From contig JAIDTI010000023.1 in assembly GCA_029060755.1 (NCBI GenBank), forward strand, positions 1 through 64,000: a stretch of DNA of 64,000 nt, written 5' to 3'. The notes under the pieces were generated by a model, which did no database searches, was not told where the DNA came from, and saw only the letters and a list, made by a program, of their open reading frames with translations. This DNA comes from Ruminococcus sp. Its GTDB lineage: Bacteria; Bacillota; Clostridia; Oscillospirales; Ruminococcaceae. The translations under genes and the position numbers were made by a program. This document shows, piece by piece, positions 47,184 through 56,347 of the stretch (position 1 is the first letter of the stretch; every line of letters begins with the position of its first letter).

Positions 47184-47224
47184 CTTTTTCACCCCCTTTC
47201 TGTTGAAAACCTGTTGAAAGATTT

Positions 47225-49060
47225 TTATTCTTCCCTGTTTTCAGCCGTTTCCGTTGATGTGGAAACTGTTGAAAACTTTGTTGAAACTGTTGAAATAACA
47301 GTTGTTTCAGTGTCCGCATATTGTGGAATAAGCTCATCACCGTTACGGAGTTTTATATATTCATCAAGTGAAATTGCACCCTCTGAATTATATGCCCTGA
47401 TAAGTGAATCCTTGTCAGTAAATGATTCTGATAAAGTACCGTCCTCGTTCATGAGATATTTTCCATACCACAATCCAAAGAACGACCACACGGAATTGTC
47501 ACGGAATGAAGCGTCTATATCGGGGATTTTACTGCACTCACTCAATGCAATCAGTTTTTCTTCACCAACTATTTTCTGCAATGCAAGAAACTGCTCATAT
47601 CGACTGCCATAGTCTTTTTCACTGTTCATATAGATGTCAAGAGAAGCTATGTCAAAAGTATTTTTGTCAACAAGAGTGTTTTCACTTTGTCCGTTCCATA
47701 TCCATATGAGATTATCAAGCTCAAAGTAATCAGTGAAACGCTTATACATGAGATTCCATAGCCATTTGTATGAATCCGTATCATTTCCCCACCAGAACCA
47801 GTCGCCCGATGATTCGTGCAGAGGTCGCCACAAAACAGGTACGCCTTTATTTTTGAGTGTTGTAAGCTGTCCTGCCATGTTGTCCATATCAAGAATAAGT
47901 CCATAACACTGCTCCGATATTTTGCCCTCACCATAAAGCCCTCTGATTTCTTCCTGCGTGAGCATTGAAATGTCAATATCCGTTATGGCATCTTTAAGCA
48001 CAAAATCAGTATCTTTTGCATAGACAGATGATTTCTTTGATGGTGCTTCCCAATACCACATCAATCCGACAATACCGCCTTTTTTATGCCATTCTGCACA
48101 GGCTTCAATATCCTTGAATGTGCTGTCAAATGAGTTACCTGAATTGTGGACAGCAGAAAATCTTATAACAGGATGTTTGCCTGTTGTCTGATAAATCAAA
48201 TCAAGCTCCTTATTTTCGGGACTTGATGCATATTGCCCTGTAAGCGTATATCTGCCATAGTTCTCATTCATGAAGTTCAGCAGTTCTTTTGCGGATGCTC
48301 CAGCCTGCTTGTTTACAGGCTCATTTCCGGCATCATATTTTATCTCACTCAATGAAGTATTATCAGCAATTTTCAGATAATCAAGCTTTATATTGCCGTC
48401 TGTTGCACGAAGTTCAATATCAGACTTTCCTTTTACAAGAAAAACTCCGTAAAGCGTGATTAATGTAAACTCACCGTCTTTTTTCGTCTTGAATGAGCTT
48501 ATTTCCGTGCCGTTCAGTGATACTTTGCAGTTGACAAGATGTTCAGAAGATATGCTGAACGACAAATCGTAGTGCTGATTACTTGGTGCATCAACGTTAA
48601 ATGTGACACTTGAACTTCCGTCAAGTTTAAAGCCTGTAACATATCCCTCGCCACTGTATTCAGGTTTTTCCTCAACAGGCTTTTTATTTCTGTCTGTAAT
48701 TGTATCTGTAACTGTTGTTGGCTGTTCGTCGTCTTTCTTGTCACTCACAATTTTCAGCCCTGCACTTAATTTGGCATCTTCTGCCTCATATAAATCACCC
48801 GTGCTTTTTTTCTCAATTTCAGGGTAAGAAATCGGAAAATCAGGATAAGTTTCGGGAACAGCTGTTGTTGTTGTCGATTTTTCTGATATATCTGTTGAGA
48901 TGTTTTCTGTACTTTCGTTTGTTACCGTTTCAGATACCGAACTGTTTGAAGTAGATATATTACCGACTTTTTTATCTCCGCATGATGAAAACGCTGTAGC
49001 AATCACAATAACCGACAATAAAAAAGCAGGTATTCTGTGTTTTATTATATATTCTGACAT
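47225..49060 (-). CDS. Cell-surface GH26 beta-mannanase lipoprotein with CBM35-like domain
   Basis: 611 residues. Lipoprotein signal (lipobox about FSSC), a Ser/Thr linker, a CBM35-like carbohydrate-binding module (about residues 90-235: YEAEDAKLS, GEGYVTGF) and a GH26 catalytic domain (about 255-585). The acid/base Glu is in LWRPLHESSGDWFWWG and the nucleophile Glu in LIALSECSKIP; LIWIWNGQ is also typical. No dockerin, so it is membrane-tethered rather than cellulosomal. The C-terminal tail is Thr/Ser/Val-rich. It fits mannan degradation by a plant-fibre bacterium. Confidence 0.9.
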   Translation of the reverse strand: MSEYIIKHRIPAFLLSVIVIATAFSSCGDKKVGNISTSNSSVSETVTNESTENISTDISEKSTTTTAVPETYPDFPISYPEIEKKSTGDLYEAEDAKLSAGLKIVSDKKDDEQPTTVTDTITDRNKKPVEEKPEYSGEGYVTGFKLDGSSSVTFNVDAPSNQHYDLSFSISSEHLVNCKVSLNGTEISSFKTKKDGEFTLITLYGVFLVKGKSDIELRATDGNIKLDYLKIADNTSLSEIKYDAGNEPVNKQAGASAKELLNFMNENYGRYTLTGQYASSPENKELDLIYQTTGKHPVIRFSAVHNSGNSFDSTFKDIEACAEWHKKGGIVGLMWYWEAPSKKSSVYAKDTDFVLKDAITDIDISMLTQEEIRGLYGEGKISEQCYGLILDMDNMAGQLTTLKNKGVPVLWRPLHESSGDWFWWGNDTDSYKWLWNLMYKRFTDYFELDNLIWIWNGQSENTLVDKNTFDIASLDIYMNSEKDYGSRYEQFLALQKIVGEEKLIALSECSKIPDIDASFRDNSVWSFFGLWYGKYLMNEDGTLSESFTDKDSLIRAYNSEGAISLDEYIKLRNGDELIPQYADTETTVISTVSTKFSTVSTSTETAENREE

Positions 49061-49078
49061 ATTATTTTTTCCAATCCT

Positions 49079-49834
49079 TTATTCAAATTTATCAAGAAAG
49101 CTGTGATATTCATCACCTTTATGATACGACATAAGCCGTTCAAGATTCACATTTTCGGCACTTCTGAAAATGTTCATATCAACAGCAGGATTTGTTTCTC
49201 TTAATGTTCGGAGCAGATTTTTTATTTCGGAACGCTTTGAACTGCCGTTATTTTCTGCAATTCCACATTCACAGCGGATAAATTTCAGGTTATTTTCGTC
49301 TGCCCATGCTGTTATATCGCTTTCACGCACGCAGAACAGCGGTCTTATGACTTCAACGTTGTAATTCTCTGCCCGTATCCGTGGAAGCATAGCCTGCATC
49401 TGTGAGCCGTACAGCATACCCATTAAAATAGTCTCAACAGCGTCATCAAAGTGATGACCGAGTGCTATTTTGTTGAAGCCGTTTTCCTCTGCATTTCTGT
49501 AAAGCCATCCACGTCTTAACCGTGAACACAAAAAGCACGGATTTTTTTTTTCATTGCGGACTGATTCAAATATCCTTGTATCTTTTATTTCTGCATCAAT
49601 GTCAAGAAATTCAAGATTATGTCTGATTATATCAAGATTATACTTGCTGTAGCCAGGATTCATTACAATATACCCTGCCTGAAAGTCAATTTCCCTTTGC
49701 AGACGTTTCATGCACTCCGCCATTAGCATTGAATCTTTTCCGCCCGATATACATACAGCTATATTATCTCCCGACTGTACCAGCTTATAATCCCTTACTG
49801 CTCTGCGAAAGTTTTTCCATATCGTCTGATTCAT
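49079..49834 (-). CDS. TtcA-like tRNA 2-thiolation/PP-loop ATPase family protein
   Basis: 251 residues. PP-loop motif CISGGKDSM near residue 34, CxxC in PCFLCSRLRRG and GHHFDDAVETI, as in TtcA-type tRNA cytidine thiolases. TtcA needs an iron-sulfur cluster bound by Cys pairs; a further Cys pair is in RCECGIAEN. The start ATG 49834 has GAGGAG upstream; the site lies within the 3' end of the glycosyltransferase gene, which it overlaps by 50 nt. Other PP-loop functions are possible. Confidence 0.85.
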   Translation of the reverse strand: MNQTIWKNFRRAVRDYKLVQSGDNIAVCISGGKDSMLMAECMKRLQREIDFQAGYIVMNPGYSKYNLDIIRHNLEFLDIDAEIKDTRIFESVRNEKKNPCFLCSRLRRGWLYRNAEENGFNKIALGHHFDDAVETILMGMLYGSQMQAMLPRIRAENYNVEVIRPLFCVRESDITAWADENNLKFIRCECGIAENNGSSKRSEIKNLLRTLRETNPAVDMNIFRSAENVNLERLMSYHKGDEYHSFLDKFE

Positions 49835-50774
49835 TAATAAACTCCTCAATAATAAAGCGTGGTCTCTGCTTTACTTCCTCATATATTCTGCCTATATATT
49901 CTCCGATGATGCCAAGTGCAAGAATCTGTAATCCTCCTATAAACCATATCGAGCATACCGTACTTGACCAGCCCAGTTCCGCATTGCCCGTAAGTTTCAC
50001 GCAGATAGTCCATATAACAGCAAATATACTCATCACGAACATGAAAAGTCCTGCACTTGTTATAAGTCTTAGAGGTCTTGTACTGAATGACGTTATAGCG
50101 TTCAGAGCAAATGCAAGCATCTTTTTCAGTGGATATTTGCTTTCACCTGCAAAACGTTCTGCCCTCTCATACATTACATTACAGCTTTTAAAGCCAAGTG
50201 TACGCACAAGTCCACGCAGAAACAGATTTACTTCGTGGCAGTTTGCAAGCTCCGCAAGAACTCTTGAACTCATAAGACGGAAATCAGCGTGATTATATAC
50301 AACGTCCGCACCCATTATCTTCATGAACTTATAAAAACTTTCAGCCGTGAATTTTTTGAAAAAAGTGTCCGTTTTTCTTGCACTCCTTACACCATACACA
50401 ACCTGATAACCTTCGTGATACTTCTGCACCATTTCGTCAACGGCGTTTATATCGTCCTGTAAATCTGCGTCCATAGTTATTGCCATGTCACATAATTCAC
50501 GGACAGTCATAAGTCCTGCCAACACTGCATTTTGATGACCGCTGTTTCTTGCAAGCTTTATCCCCGAAAAAATCGGGTCTGATTCGTGTAGGGAGCATAT
50601 AATATTCCATGTATTGTCTTTTGAGCCATCATCAACAAATACAACACGGCTTTTCTCTGAAATAAGATTCCTCTGTATGAGCGATTTATATTTCTCTGTA
50701 AGTCTTTTTGCTGTTTCGTGCAGAACTTCTTCTTCGTTATAACACGGAACAACCATGTATAAAATTTTGTCCAT
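49785..50774 (-). CDS. Family 2 glycosyltransferase with two C-terminal membrane helices
   Basis: 329 residues. GT-A domain with VPCYNEEEVL at the N-terminus, VFVDDGSKDNTW and the DxD-like TMDADLQDD; two transmembrane helices (about residues 230-250 and 265-290) follow. This architecture matches GtrB/DPM1-like enzymes that move sugars onto polyprenyl phosphate. The acceptor product is unknown. It has its own promoter (50810-50839) and AGGAG upstream of the ATG. Confidence 0.9.
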   Translation of the reverse strand: MDKILYMVVPCYNEEEVLHETAKRLTEKYKSLIQRNLISEKSRVVFVDDGSKDNTWNIICSLHESDPIFSGIKLARNSGHQNAVLAGLMTVRELCDMAITMDADLQDDINAVDEMVQKYHEGYQVVYGVRSARKTDTFFKKFTAESFYKFMKIMGADVVYNHADFRLMSSRVLAELANCHEVNLFLRGLVRTLGFKSCNVMYERAERFAGESKYPLKKMLAFALNAITSFSTRPLRLITSAGLFMFVMSIFAVIWTICVKLTGNAELGWSSTVCSIWFIGGLQILALGIIGEYIGRIYEEVKQRPRFIIEEFINESDDMEKLSQSSKGL

Positions 50775-50809
50775 AAAAAATTCGTCTCCTAAATCTCTTT
50801 GTGAAATAT

Positions 50810-50839
50810 ATTATATCATATACTTTAATATAATGTCAA
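50810..50839 (-). promoter_or_regulatory. Promoter of the GT2-ttcA-like operon
   Basis: Minus strand TTGACA (50839-50834), 18-nt spacer, TATAAT (50815-50810). Confidence 0.8.
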
Positions 50840-50882
50840 CTGAAATTCGTCTTACCTGTACAAAATCGAAAAAACTACAGTA

Positions 50883-50911
50883 TTGACAAAAAATGTCGGA
50901 TAATGTATAAT
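50883..50911 (+). promoter_or_regulatory. Promoter of the YdjM-like gene
   Basis: TTGACA (50883-50888), 17-nt spacer, TATAAT (50906-50911). Confidence 0.9.
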
Positions 50912-50943
50912 TAAATAAAAATATAAAAAGGAGATGTTGTGAT

Positions 50944-51549
50944 ATGATGGGAAAAACGCATATTTTTATGGGAACTGCCATAGCGTTTGCCCTTACTATG
51001 CCTGATACTTCAATCGGCATACTTACTGCCGCCGCAGGTGGTGCATTAGGTGGAATGATGCCCGATATTGACCTTGATTCACTCAAAAATATAAAGGACG
51101 TGAACACAAAAGCAACTGCCGGAACTATCGTTGCTGTATGCTTTGCTATAGATTTTCTGTTTAAATGCGGTATTATTGAATCAATGAAAAACTCAAACTC
51201 GACTGTTATGCTCATAGGACTTGTGCTTTTTATCGCTCTTTATTTTATTGGTGCTGCTGCCGATCACAGAGGCTTTACACACTCAATTCTTGCAACAGTT
51301 ATTTATACTGCTGTTATAGGTCTTATGTGCCAACCGCTTATTATTCCTTTTGCTATCGGTTATGCCTCACATATACTTCTTGACTGCACAAACAAAAAGA
51401 AAGTGAGAGTATTTTTCCCCGCAAAAAAAGGGGTGAGATTTAAGATGTTCTACGCTTCTAAAAAAGCAAATGTTGTATTCTATTACATAGGTATAGCCTG
51501 TACGGCACTGCTTACTTTGATTGCTTTCATAAGAATGATTATGAGATAG
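50944..51549 (+). CDS. YdjM-like membrane metal-dependent hydrolase family protein
   Basis: 201 residues with four to five hydrophobic segments. Family hallmarks: THIFMGTAIA near the N-terminus, MMPDIDLDS, DHRGFTHSI and SHILLDCTNKK, giving conserved His/Asp residues that could hold a metal. The biochemical role of the DUF457/YdjM family is unclear. Two ATG codons (50944 and 50947) follow AAAGGAG. Single gene with promoter and terminator. Confidence 0.85.
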   Translation: MMGKTHIFMGTAIAFALTMPDTSIGILTAAAGGALGGMMPDIDLDSLKNIKDVNTKATAGTIVAVCFAIDFLFKCGIIESMKNSNSTVMLIGLVLFIALYFIGAAADHRGFTHSILATVIYTAVIGLMCQPLIIPFAIGYASHILLDCTNKKKVRVFFPAKKGVRFKMFYASKKANVVFYYIGIACTALLTLIAFIRMIMR

Positions 51550-51579
51550 AACATCACCGCAGAAAATCGGATATAAATA

Positions 51580-51606
51580 AAAAGCACTTCATGATGAAGT
51601 GCTTTT
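51580..51606. terminator. Bidirectional terminator
   Basis: AAAAGCACTTCA / TGAAGTGCTTTT 12-bp stem with a 3-nt loop; serves the YdjM-like gene and the convergent dockerin gene. Confidence 0.92.
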
Positions 51607-51622
51607 GTTGTTTCATTTGATT

Positions 51623-52666
51623 TTATTCAGGCATACCCATTTCAGCAAGTTTCATTTGAATTGCAATAGCATCAGCAGCAGTAAGACCGTTTCCGTCCAA
51701 ATCTGCGTTAAATTCGCCTTGTGCTGTAAGTCCGTATTTGTCCTTGTTTCCGATAGCCTGAACTATTGCTGTTGCATCAGCTATATTCATATCGCCGTCC
51801 TCGTTTGCATCACCGTCTGTACTGTTGAGAACATCAATATTACCACTGCCGTCTGAAATAGTGTTTGCTGAAGCCTGAAACTCAAATGGTATACCTATAC
51901 CTAATGTATTTGCAATATCTGCGGCAACCTGAAGATGTTCGTCAAAGTCTATATCATAGTTCGGTACAAGGTCGCATCTATATAAATCATCATATCTTCC
52001 ATTAGCTTCACTGACTAACTTACCACGTTCAAGAGTGAAATCAAGATTTTTTTCTTTGATATATTCAGTAAGGTCAGCAATCTGTTTTTCAGAAATGCCA
52101 TACACATAATAAGTCGGCGATTCAAATGTTATACGTCCGTGTCCGCTTGCCATAACTCTGCCTCCGCCGTAAACATCAAAACCAGTTACATTTACTATTT
52201 CAGCTATCTGGCTGTACATTTCACGAGCATAAGAAAAATCTTCAGGAATAATAGCCTCATATTCATAAATTCCATCTTTGCTGTAAGCTGTTTCAATGTA
52301 ACATTCCAGTCCATACAAACTGAAAATTTCAGGGATTCTTTCATCAAAAGAATTTTTATCTTCATCACAAGTTTTTAAACTAAGTGAAGCTGGAAAAGTG
52401 TTCACGTTTATATAATCATAATGTGTAATGCCGTCATCTCCAACAATTTTTTTCACCAATACACTATGAGGACCTCTATAATATGCAGAAATAAACGAAT
52501 CAACAGCATACTTTTTGTAGTCAGCATCCATATGATAAAGTTCCTCATAACCTGCAAACTCATCTGAGTTTGCATCAAACGGACGAGCGATAGCCCCTGC
52601 GTTTACAGCCGTCAAGCTTGCACACAAAACAGCAAGTGACATGATTGTGCTTATAAGTTTTTTCAT
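51623..52666 (-). CDS. Secreted protein with C-terminal type I dockerin
   Basis: 347 residues. Signal peptide (LISTIMSLAVLCASLTAVNAGA), a unique middle domain of about 250 residues without recognised catalytic motifs, and a C-terminal dockerin with two calcium-binding repeats: GDANEDGDMNIADATAIVQ and NADLDGNGLTAADAIAIQ. The dockerin should attach it to a cohesin scaffold of the cellulosome. The middle domain includes repeated Tyr-rich beta segments and is not assigned. It follows the dockerin protease gene by 2 nt, so the two may be made together. Confidence 0.85.
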   Translation of the reverse strand: MKKLISTIMSLAVLCASLTAVNAGAIARPFDANSDEFAGYEELYHMDADYKKYAVDSFISAYYRGPHSVLVKKIVGDDGITHYDYINVNTFPASLSLKTCDEDKNSFDERIPEIFSLYGLECYIETAYSKDGIYEYEAIIPEDFSYAREMYSQIAEIVNVTGFDVYGGGRVMASGHGRITFESPTYYVYGISEKQIADLTEYIKEKNLDFTLERGKLVSEANGRYDDLYRCDLVPNYDIDFDEHLQVAADIANTLGIGIPFEFQASANTISDGSGNIDVLNSTDGDANEDGDMNIADATAIVQAIGNKDKYGLTAQGEFNADLDGNGLTAADAIAIQMKLAEMGMPE

Positions 52667-52668
52667 AA

Positions 52669-53823
52669 TTAATCCCCCTCGAATAACTTGCTCATTTTGT
52701 AAAATCTAATCAAATTAAGATTAACTCTTACTCCATAACTCTCATCTTCTTTACCAGTACTTGTGTGTACTCCAACAGTAGAACGAGTGTTTATTGTGTA
52801 ATTGTTTCCAGGATTAGTATAACTGGAATCGAAATATGTCATACCTCCGCTTTTTCCAGCAATAGATTTTGCTTTTATATGATAACGATAAGCGTATTCA
52901 TGTGAAGGTATTTCAGAACTTATTACTCCTGTAGATTGGTAGCGTGTGCGTATGTCGTTGACTGTAGTATATCCAACTGAAGTAAGACTTCCTTTTTCTG
53001 CATTTATAAATTCATCTGTCATAATGCCAAAATTTACGCTGTAATTTCCTACATTTACTTTTTTGCCATTTTTATCTTTAAAATCTCCGACTCTTATAAG
53101 AGCATAGTCATAATTTACATCACAATCGTTTCCCTTAATATATTTTGATGGAATATGAAGAAACTCAGCAGAAGCAGTGTATGATACATTTTCATCAACA
53201 TACACCTTAACTTTAACATTTTTTGCAAATTCATTTGAAGAAGCATTATATATACAATGTGCAGCAGTTGCTATAGTGTTATTTGAAACTATAAAACCGC
53301 TTCCTAATCCGATACTTGAAGAAATTTCAACACAGGCGACATTTTCTTTATCCTTAGTATTAAATTCAGATGCATATGCAACAGGACTGTCAAACGAATC
53401 TGTTGTATTAGCAACCGGAATCGTATAAGTCTTATAGCTTTTCAGATTTGAATCTGAACAATCATGTCTGCGATACTGTACAGCAGTATTTACAGGGAGA
53501 GTATAGCATTCTTTTCTTACTGTTGTGCCTGCTTTTGTAGGAGCATTAGGATTAGCTTCAAGATACTGAAGCATATATTGGTCTGTTTGGTCAATGATAC
53601 CGTCTTCATTTATATCCATAGCAGTAAAATTCTTAGCATTTGTAGCATATGCTCCACCCAAATATTGATTTATGAAAGTAGCATCAGCTATATTGACATA
53701 ACCGTCTCCATTTGAATCGCCTAAAAGAATATTGGTTGTTGCGGCATAACTTGCAGACGGAATCATGCAGATAGCTGAGGTTGTAACTGCTACGACACCT
53801 GCAAGTAGTTTTTTCAACTTCAT
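52669..53823 (-). CDS. Secreted trypsin-like serine protease with N-terminal dockerin
   Basis: 384 residues. Signal peptide ending near PSASYA, then a type I dockerin at the N-terminus (GDSNGDGYVNIADATFINQ and MDINEDGIIDQTDQYM), a Thr/Pro linker, and a V8/glutamyl-endopeptidase-like domain with the triad His (TIATAAHCIY), Asp (VNYDYALIRVGD) and Ser (AGKSGGMTYF). Dockerins are usually C-terminal, so the N-terminal place is unusual. It would be a cellulosome-bound protease. AGGAGG precedes the ATG; own promoter at 53881-53909. Confidence 0.88.
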   Translation of the reverse strand: MKLKKLLAGVVAVTTSAICMIPSASYAATTNILLGDSNGDGYVNIADATFINQYLGGAYATNAKNFTAMDINEDGIIDQTDQYMLQYLEANPNAPTKAGTTVRKECYTLPVNTAVQYRRHDCSDSNLKSYKTYTIPVANTTDSFDSPVAYASEFNTKDKENVACVEISSSIGLGSGFIVSNNTIATAAHCIYNASSNEFAKNVKVKVYVDENVSYTASAEFLHIPSKYIKGNDCDVNYDYALIRVGDFKDKNGKKVNVGNYSVNFGIMTDEFINAEKGSLTSVGYTTVNDIRTRYQSTGVISSEIPSHEYAYRYHIKAKSIAGKSGGMTYFDSSYTNPGNNYTINTRSTVGVHTSTGKEDESYGVRVNLNLIRFYKMSKLFEGD

Positions 53824-53880
53824 AAGAATCCCTCCTTGATTTCATTTTGTTAACTGATTTTTAAGTTTCCTGTTATATAT

Positions 53881-53909
53881 AGTATATACTATTTCTCAAT
53901 ATTTGTCAA
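53881..53909 (-). promoter_or_regulatory. Promoter of the dockerin-protease operon
   Basis: Minus strand TTGACA (53909-53904), 17-nt spacer, TATACT (53886-53881). Confidence 0.8.
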
Positions 53910-54164
53910 GCAAATCATCATAAATTATTTTGTGAGATTATCTGAAATTCCACACTTATTTTTGTTTGTTATACTAAAAAAAAGAAATACTGATTCAATC
54001 AGCGAAAAAATATTTGGTTGATATATACAAAAATATCGTGAAAATCCACTTGAATTTTGTTGCGTAATTTTGAAACAGCATACGAGTTAATGAGAGAAAA
54101 CGAGAAAAACAAAGAGAATCAAAGAGAAATAAAGCTATAGATTAAAAAAAATCCTAAAAAACAG

Positions 54165-54193
54165 TTGACTTTTACGGAAAAGGCGTGTATAAT
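54165..54193 (+). promoter_or_regulatory. Promoter of rplM-rpsI
   Basis: TTGACT (54165-54170), 17-nt spacer, TATAAT (54188-54193). Confidence 0.88.
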
Positions 54194-54239
54194 ATACTCT
54201 GTTACTGATTTTAAAATAAAAAAACGGAGGAAATTTTCT

Positions 54240-54668
54240 ATGTCAACTACAATGGCAAAACCAGCAGAAGTTAAACGTACATGGTATATCCTCGATGCAG
54301 AGGGTCAGCCTCTCGGACGTGTTGCTGCTAAGGCTGCACATATCCTCAGAGGAAAGCACAAGCCCACCTACACACCAAATGTAGACTGCGGAGACCATGT
54401 TATCATTATCAATTGTGATAAGGCTATTCTCACAGGTAAAAAACTTGAACAGAAAAAATATTACTGGCACACAGGATGGATTGGCGGTCTTAAATCAAAA
54501 TCATACAAAGATATGATGGCAAATGAGGCTGACAAAGCTATGATGATTGCTGTAAATGGTATGCTCCCGAATAATACTCTCGGCAGAGCTCAGCTCAAAA
54601 GACTCAGAACATACAAGGGTGCTGAACACAAGAACGCTGCTCAGAAACCTGTTGCTTATACACTTTAA
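54240..54668 (+). CDS. rplM: 50S ribosomal protein L13
   Basis: 142 residues. [18 protein letters not shown] start, [19 protein letters not shown], and [19 protein letters not shown] are typical. The start ATG 54240 has CGGAGG 9 nt upstream. It is paired with rpsI as usual. Confidence 0.97.
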   Translation: MSTTMAKPAEVKRTWYILDAEGQPLGRVAAKAAHILRGKHKPTYTPNVDCGDHVIIINCDKAILTGKKLEQKKYYWHTGWIGGLKSKSYKDMMANEADKAMMIAVNGMLPNNTLGRAQLKRLRTYKGAEHKNAAQKPVAYTL

Positions 54669-54686
54669 TCAGGAGGTGCTTTTAAA

Positions 54687-55088
54687 ATGTACGAATCAAA
54701 AGTTAAATACTACTATGGAACAGGAAGAAGAAAGCACTCCGTTGCAAGAGTAAGAATCTATCCCGGTTCAGGCAATGTTACAATCAACGGCAGAGGAATT
54801 GATGATTATTTCGGTCTTGAAACTCTCAAACTTATTGCACGTCAGCCACTTACACTTACAGATACTCTTGATAAGTTTGATGTTGTATGTACAGTTAAAG
54901 GCGGTGGTGTAACAGGTCAGGCTGGTGCTATCCGTCACGGTCTTACACGTGCGCTTCTCAGATATGACGACAGTCTCCGTAAAGTTCTTAAAAAGGCTGG
55001 CTTCATTACACGTGACCCACGAATGAAGGAAAGAAAGAAATACGGTCTCAAGGCTGCTCGTCGTGCTCCTCAGTTCTCAAAGAGATAA
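54687..55088 (+). CDS. rpsI: 30S ribosomal protein S9
   Basis: 133 residues. [19 protein letters not shown] start, [17 protein letters not shown] and the C-terminal [10 protein letters not shown], whose Arg tail touches the P-site tRNA. Intact although an integrase gene follows in the opposite orientation 124 nt downstream. Confidence 0.97.
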   Translation: MYESKVKYYYGTGRRKHSVARVRIYPGSGNVTINGRGIDDYFGLETLKLIARQPLTLTDTLDKFDVVCTVKGGGVTGQAGAIRHGLTRALLRYDDSLRKVLKKAGFITRDPRMKERKKYGLKAARRAPQFSKR

Positions 55089-55140
55089 TCACACATCTCA
55101 AAAACGGCGTATTTACGTCATTTGCGGGTGCATAAAAACG

Positions 55141-55162
55141 TTTTGGTCAACTTTTGGACAAC
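55141..55162 (+). repeat. Tandem 11-bp repeat beside the integrase gene
   Basis: TTTTGGTCAAC (55141-55151) is followed directly by TTTTGGACAAC (55152-55162), one mismatch. Tandem pairs like this near an integrase are candidates for recombinase-binding or attachment sequences. The function is not proved. Confidence 0.5.
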
Positions 55163-55180
55163 TTATAAAGACCATATATA

Positions 55181-55209
55181 CCTCCCTGTTCCACGACAGG
55201 GAGGTTTTT
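55181..55209 (+). terminator. Terminator downstream of rpsI
   Basis: CCTCCCTGT / ACAGGGAGG 9-bp stem, 6-nt loop, five T. It ends next to the convergent integrase stop codon. Confidence 0.85.
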
Positions 55210-55211
55210 GT

Positions 55212-56300
55212 TTACTCTGCAAGGCAAAGCTCGATCTGCTTGGCGGTTCGGACTTTTGTTTTGAGCAGAACATCGGGATAGATGTCAGCGGTGATACTTA
55301 AATCACAATGCCCTAAATGCTCAGATACTATTTTCAGGCCGATACCGCTGTTCAGGAGCATAGTAGCGTTGCAGTGACGAAGCTGATGTAAGGTCATATC
55401 CTCAAATTCAGTTCCTTTGGTAAAACGTTTGAGCGAGTGGTAGACCGAATTGCGGTCACGATAGTTTCCGAGAGCCGAAACGAATACCATTTCGGGGTGA
55501 GCGAAATCATCACCGAGGATGGTTTTCAGTTTTTCGATGTAGGCTTTCTGTTCAAGCAGAATCTTGCTTAACTCCTGTCCCATACCAATGATACGGATAC
55601 TGCTTTCGGTCTTAGGGTCGATCAGTTCATGTTTTCCGCCGATGTAGGTCAGCGTGTGGTTGACCGAGATTGTGTTGTTCTCGAAGTCGATGTCATTCCA
55701 TACAAGTCCGAGACACTTGCCCGAACGCATACTCGTGTAAAGCAGTACCTTTATGATACGCTTGAAGTCCTCATCGAAAGCCTTGTTCTTCCTACTTTTT
55801 TTACGCTTGGGTAAAATTACGTTGTGGCATGGAGATTCACGAATGAAGCCCTGCTCTGGTCCATGGTGAAAAATGCTTTGCACTATAACATAGAGCTTTC
55901 TCACGGTTGTGGGATTGAGGTCAAAGGACTGCATGATCTGTGTCAGCTTCGGTGTCGTAATATCCTTGACTTTCATATTATCAAGAACAGGCTCGATGTG
56001 GTTCTTGTATTGCCCCTTGTAAGTGTAGACAGTACTTTCTTTCAGCTCATGCGGTGCATAGTTTGTGAAATACCAATCGGCAAGCTCCGAGAAACGCATA
56101 TTCTCATTGAGCTGAGAGTAACCCTTGCAGTGTCTTTCGAACTCAAAAGCATATTTCTGAGCAAGCTTTTCGGCTTTCTTAGGTGTCACTCCATCAGGCG
56201 GAGTGAATGTTGTGGATTTCATCAGCTTTTTGCCGTTCATATCTGTTCCGACAAAAACTCTGATATGGAATGTATTTCCATGTTTTGTTATGTTTGCCAA
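55212..56300 (-). CDS. Tyrosine recombinase (integrase)
   Basis: 362 residues. An N-terminal arm-binding-like beta domain (ITKHGNTFHIRVFVG), a SAM-like core-binding domain (about residues 65-150), and a catalytic domain with Arg (SMRSGKCLGLVWNDID), HxLR (HQLRHCNATML), LGH and the nucleophile Tyr in ADIYPD. All catalytic residues are in place. The start is TTG 56300, 8 nt after AGGAGG. It points at rpsI, with its stop codon 124 nt from the rpsI end, the usual layout for an element integrated beside its attachment site. Confidence 0.92.
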   Translation of the reverse strand: MANITKHGNTFHIRVFVGTDMNGKKLMKSTTFTPPDGVTPKKAEKLAQKYAFEFERHCKGYSQLNENMRFSELADWYFTNYAPHELKESTVYTYKGQYKNHIEPVLDNMKVKDITTPKLTQIMQSFDLNPTTVRKLYVIVQSIFHHGPEQGFIRESPCHNVILPKRKKSRKNKAFDEDFKRIIKVLLYTSMRSGKCLGLVWNDIDFENNTISVNHTLTYIGGKHELIDPKTESSIRIIGMGQELSKILLEQKAYIEKLKTILGDDFAHPEMVFVSALGNYRDRNSVYHSLKRFTKGTEFEDMTLHQLRHCNATMLLNSGIGLKIVSEHLGHCDLSITADIYPDVLLKTKVRTAKQIELCLAE

Positions 56301-56347
56301 TGTAAATTCCTCCTAAATTTACACTATTACATATCTCTGTATCTACC

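Larger units (their letters stand above)
53824..54239. other. Intergenic region between the dockerin operon and rplM
   Basis: 416 bp. It holds one promoter per direction (53881-53909 minus, 54165-54193 plus). Between them is AT-rich sequence with a purine-rich tract (about 54091-54135, repeated GAGAAA-type words) and a small palindrome at about 53990. No gene, tRNA or riboswitch was recognised, and the rplM leader is too short for an RNA switch. Confidence 0.75.

Noticed and set aside
50811..51215. Minus-strand frame opposite the YdjM-like gene
   Set aside because: Shadow frame; the + strand gene has family motifs, a promoter and a ribosome binding site.
54193..54239. L13 autoregulatory leader upstream of rplM
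   Set aside because: Only about 40 nt separate the predicted transcription start from the ATG and no stable fold was seen.
55063..55281. Open frame across the rpsI terminator
   Set aside because: It runs through the terminator hairpin and into antisense of the integrase; no start signals.
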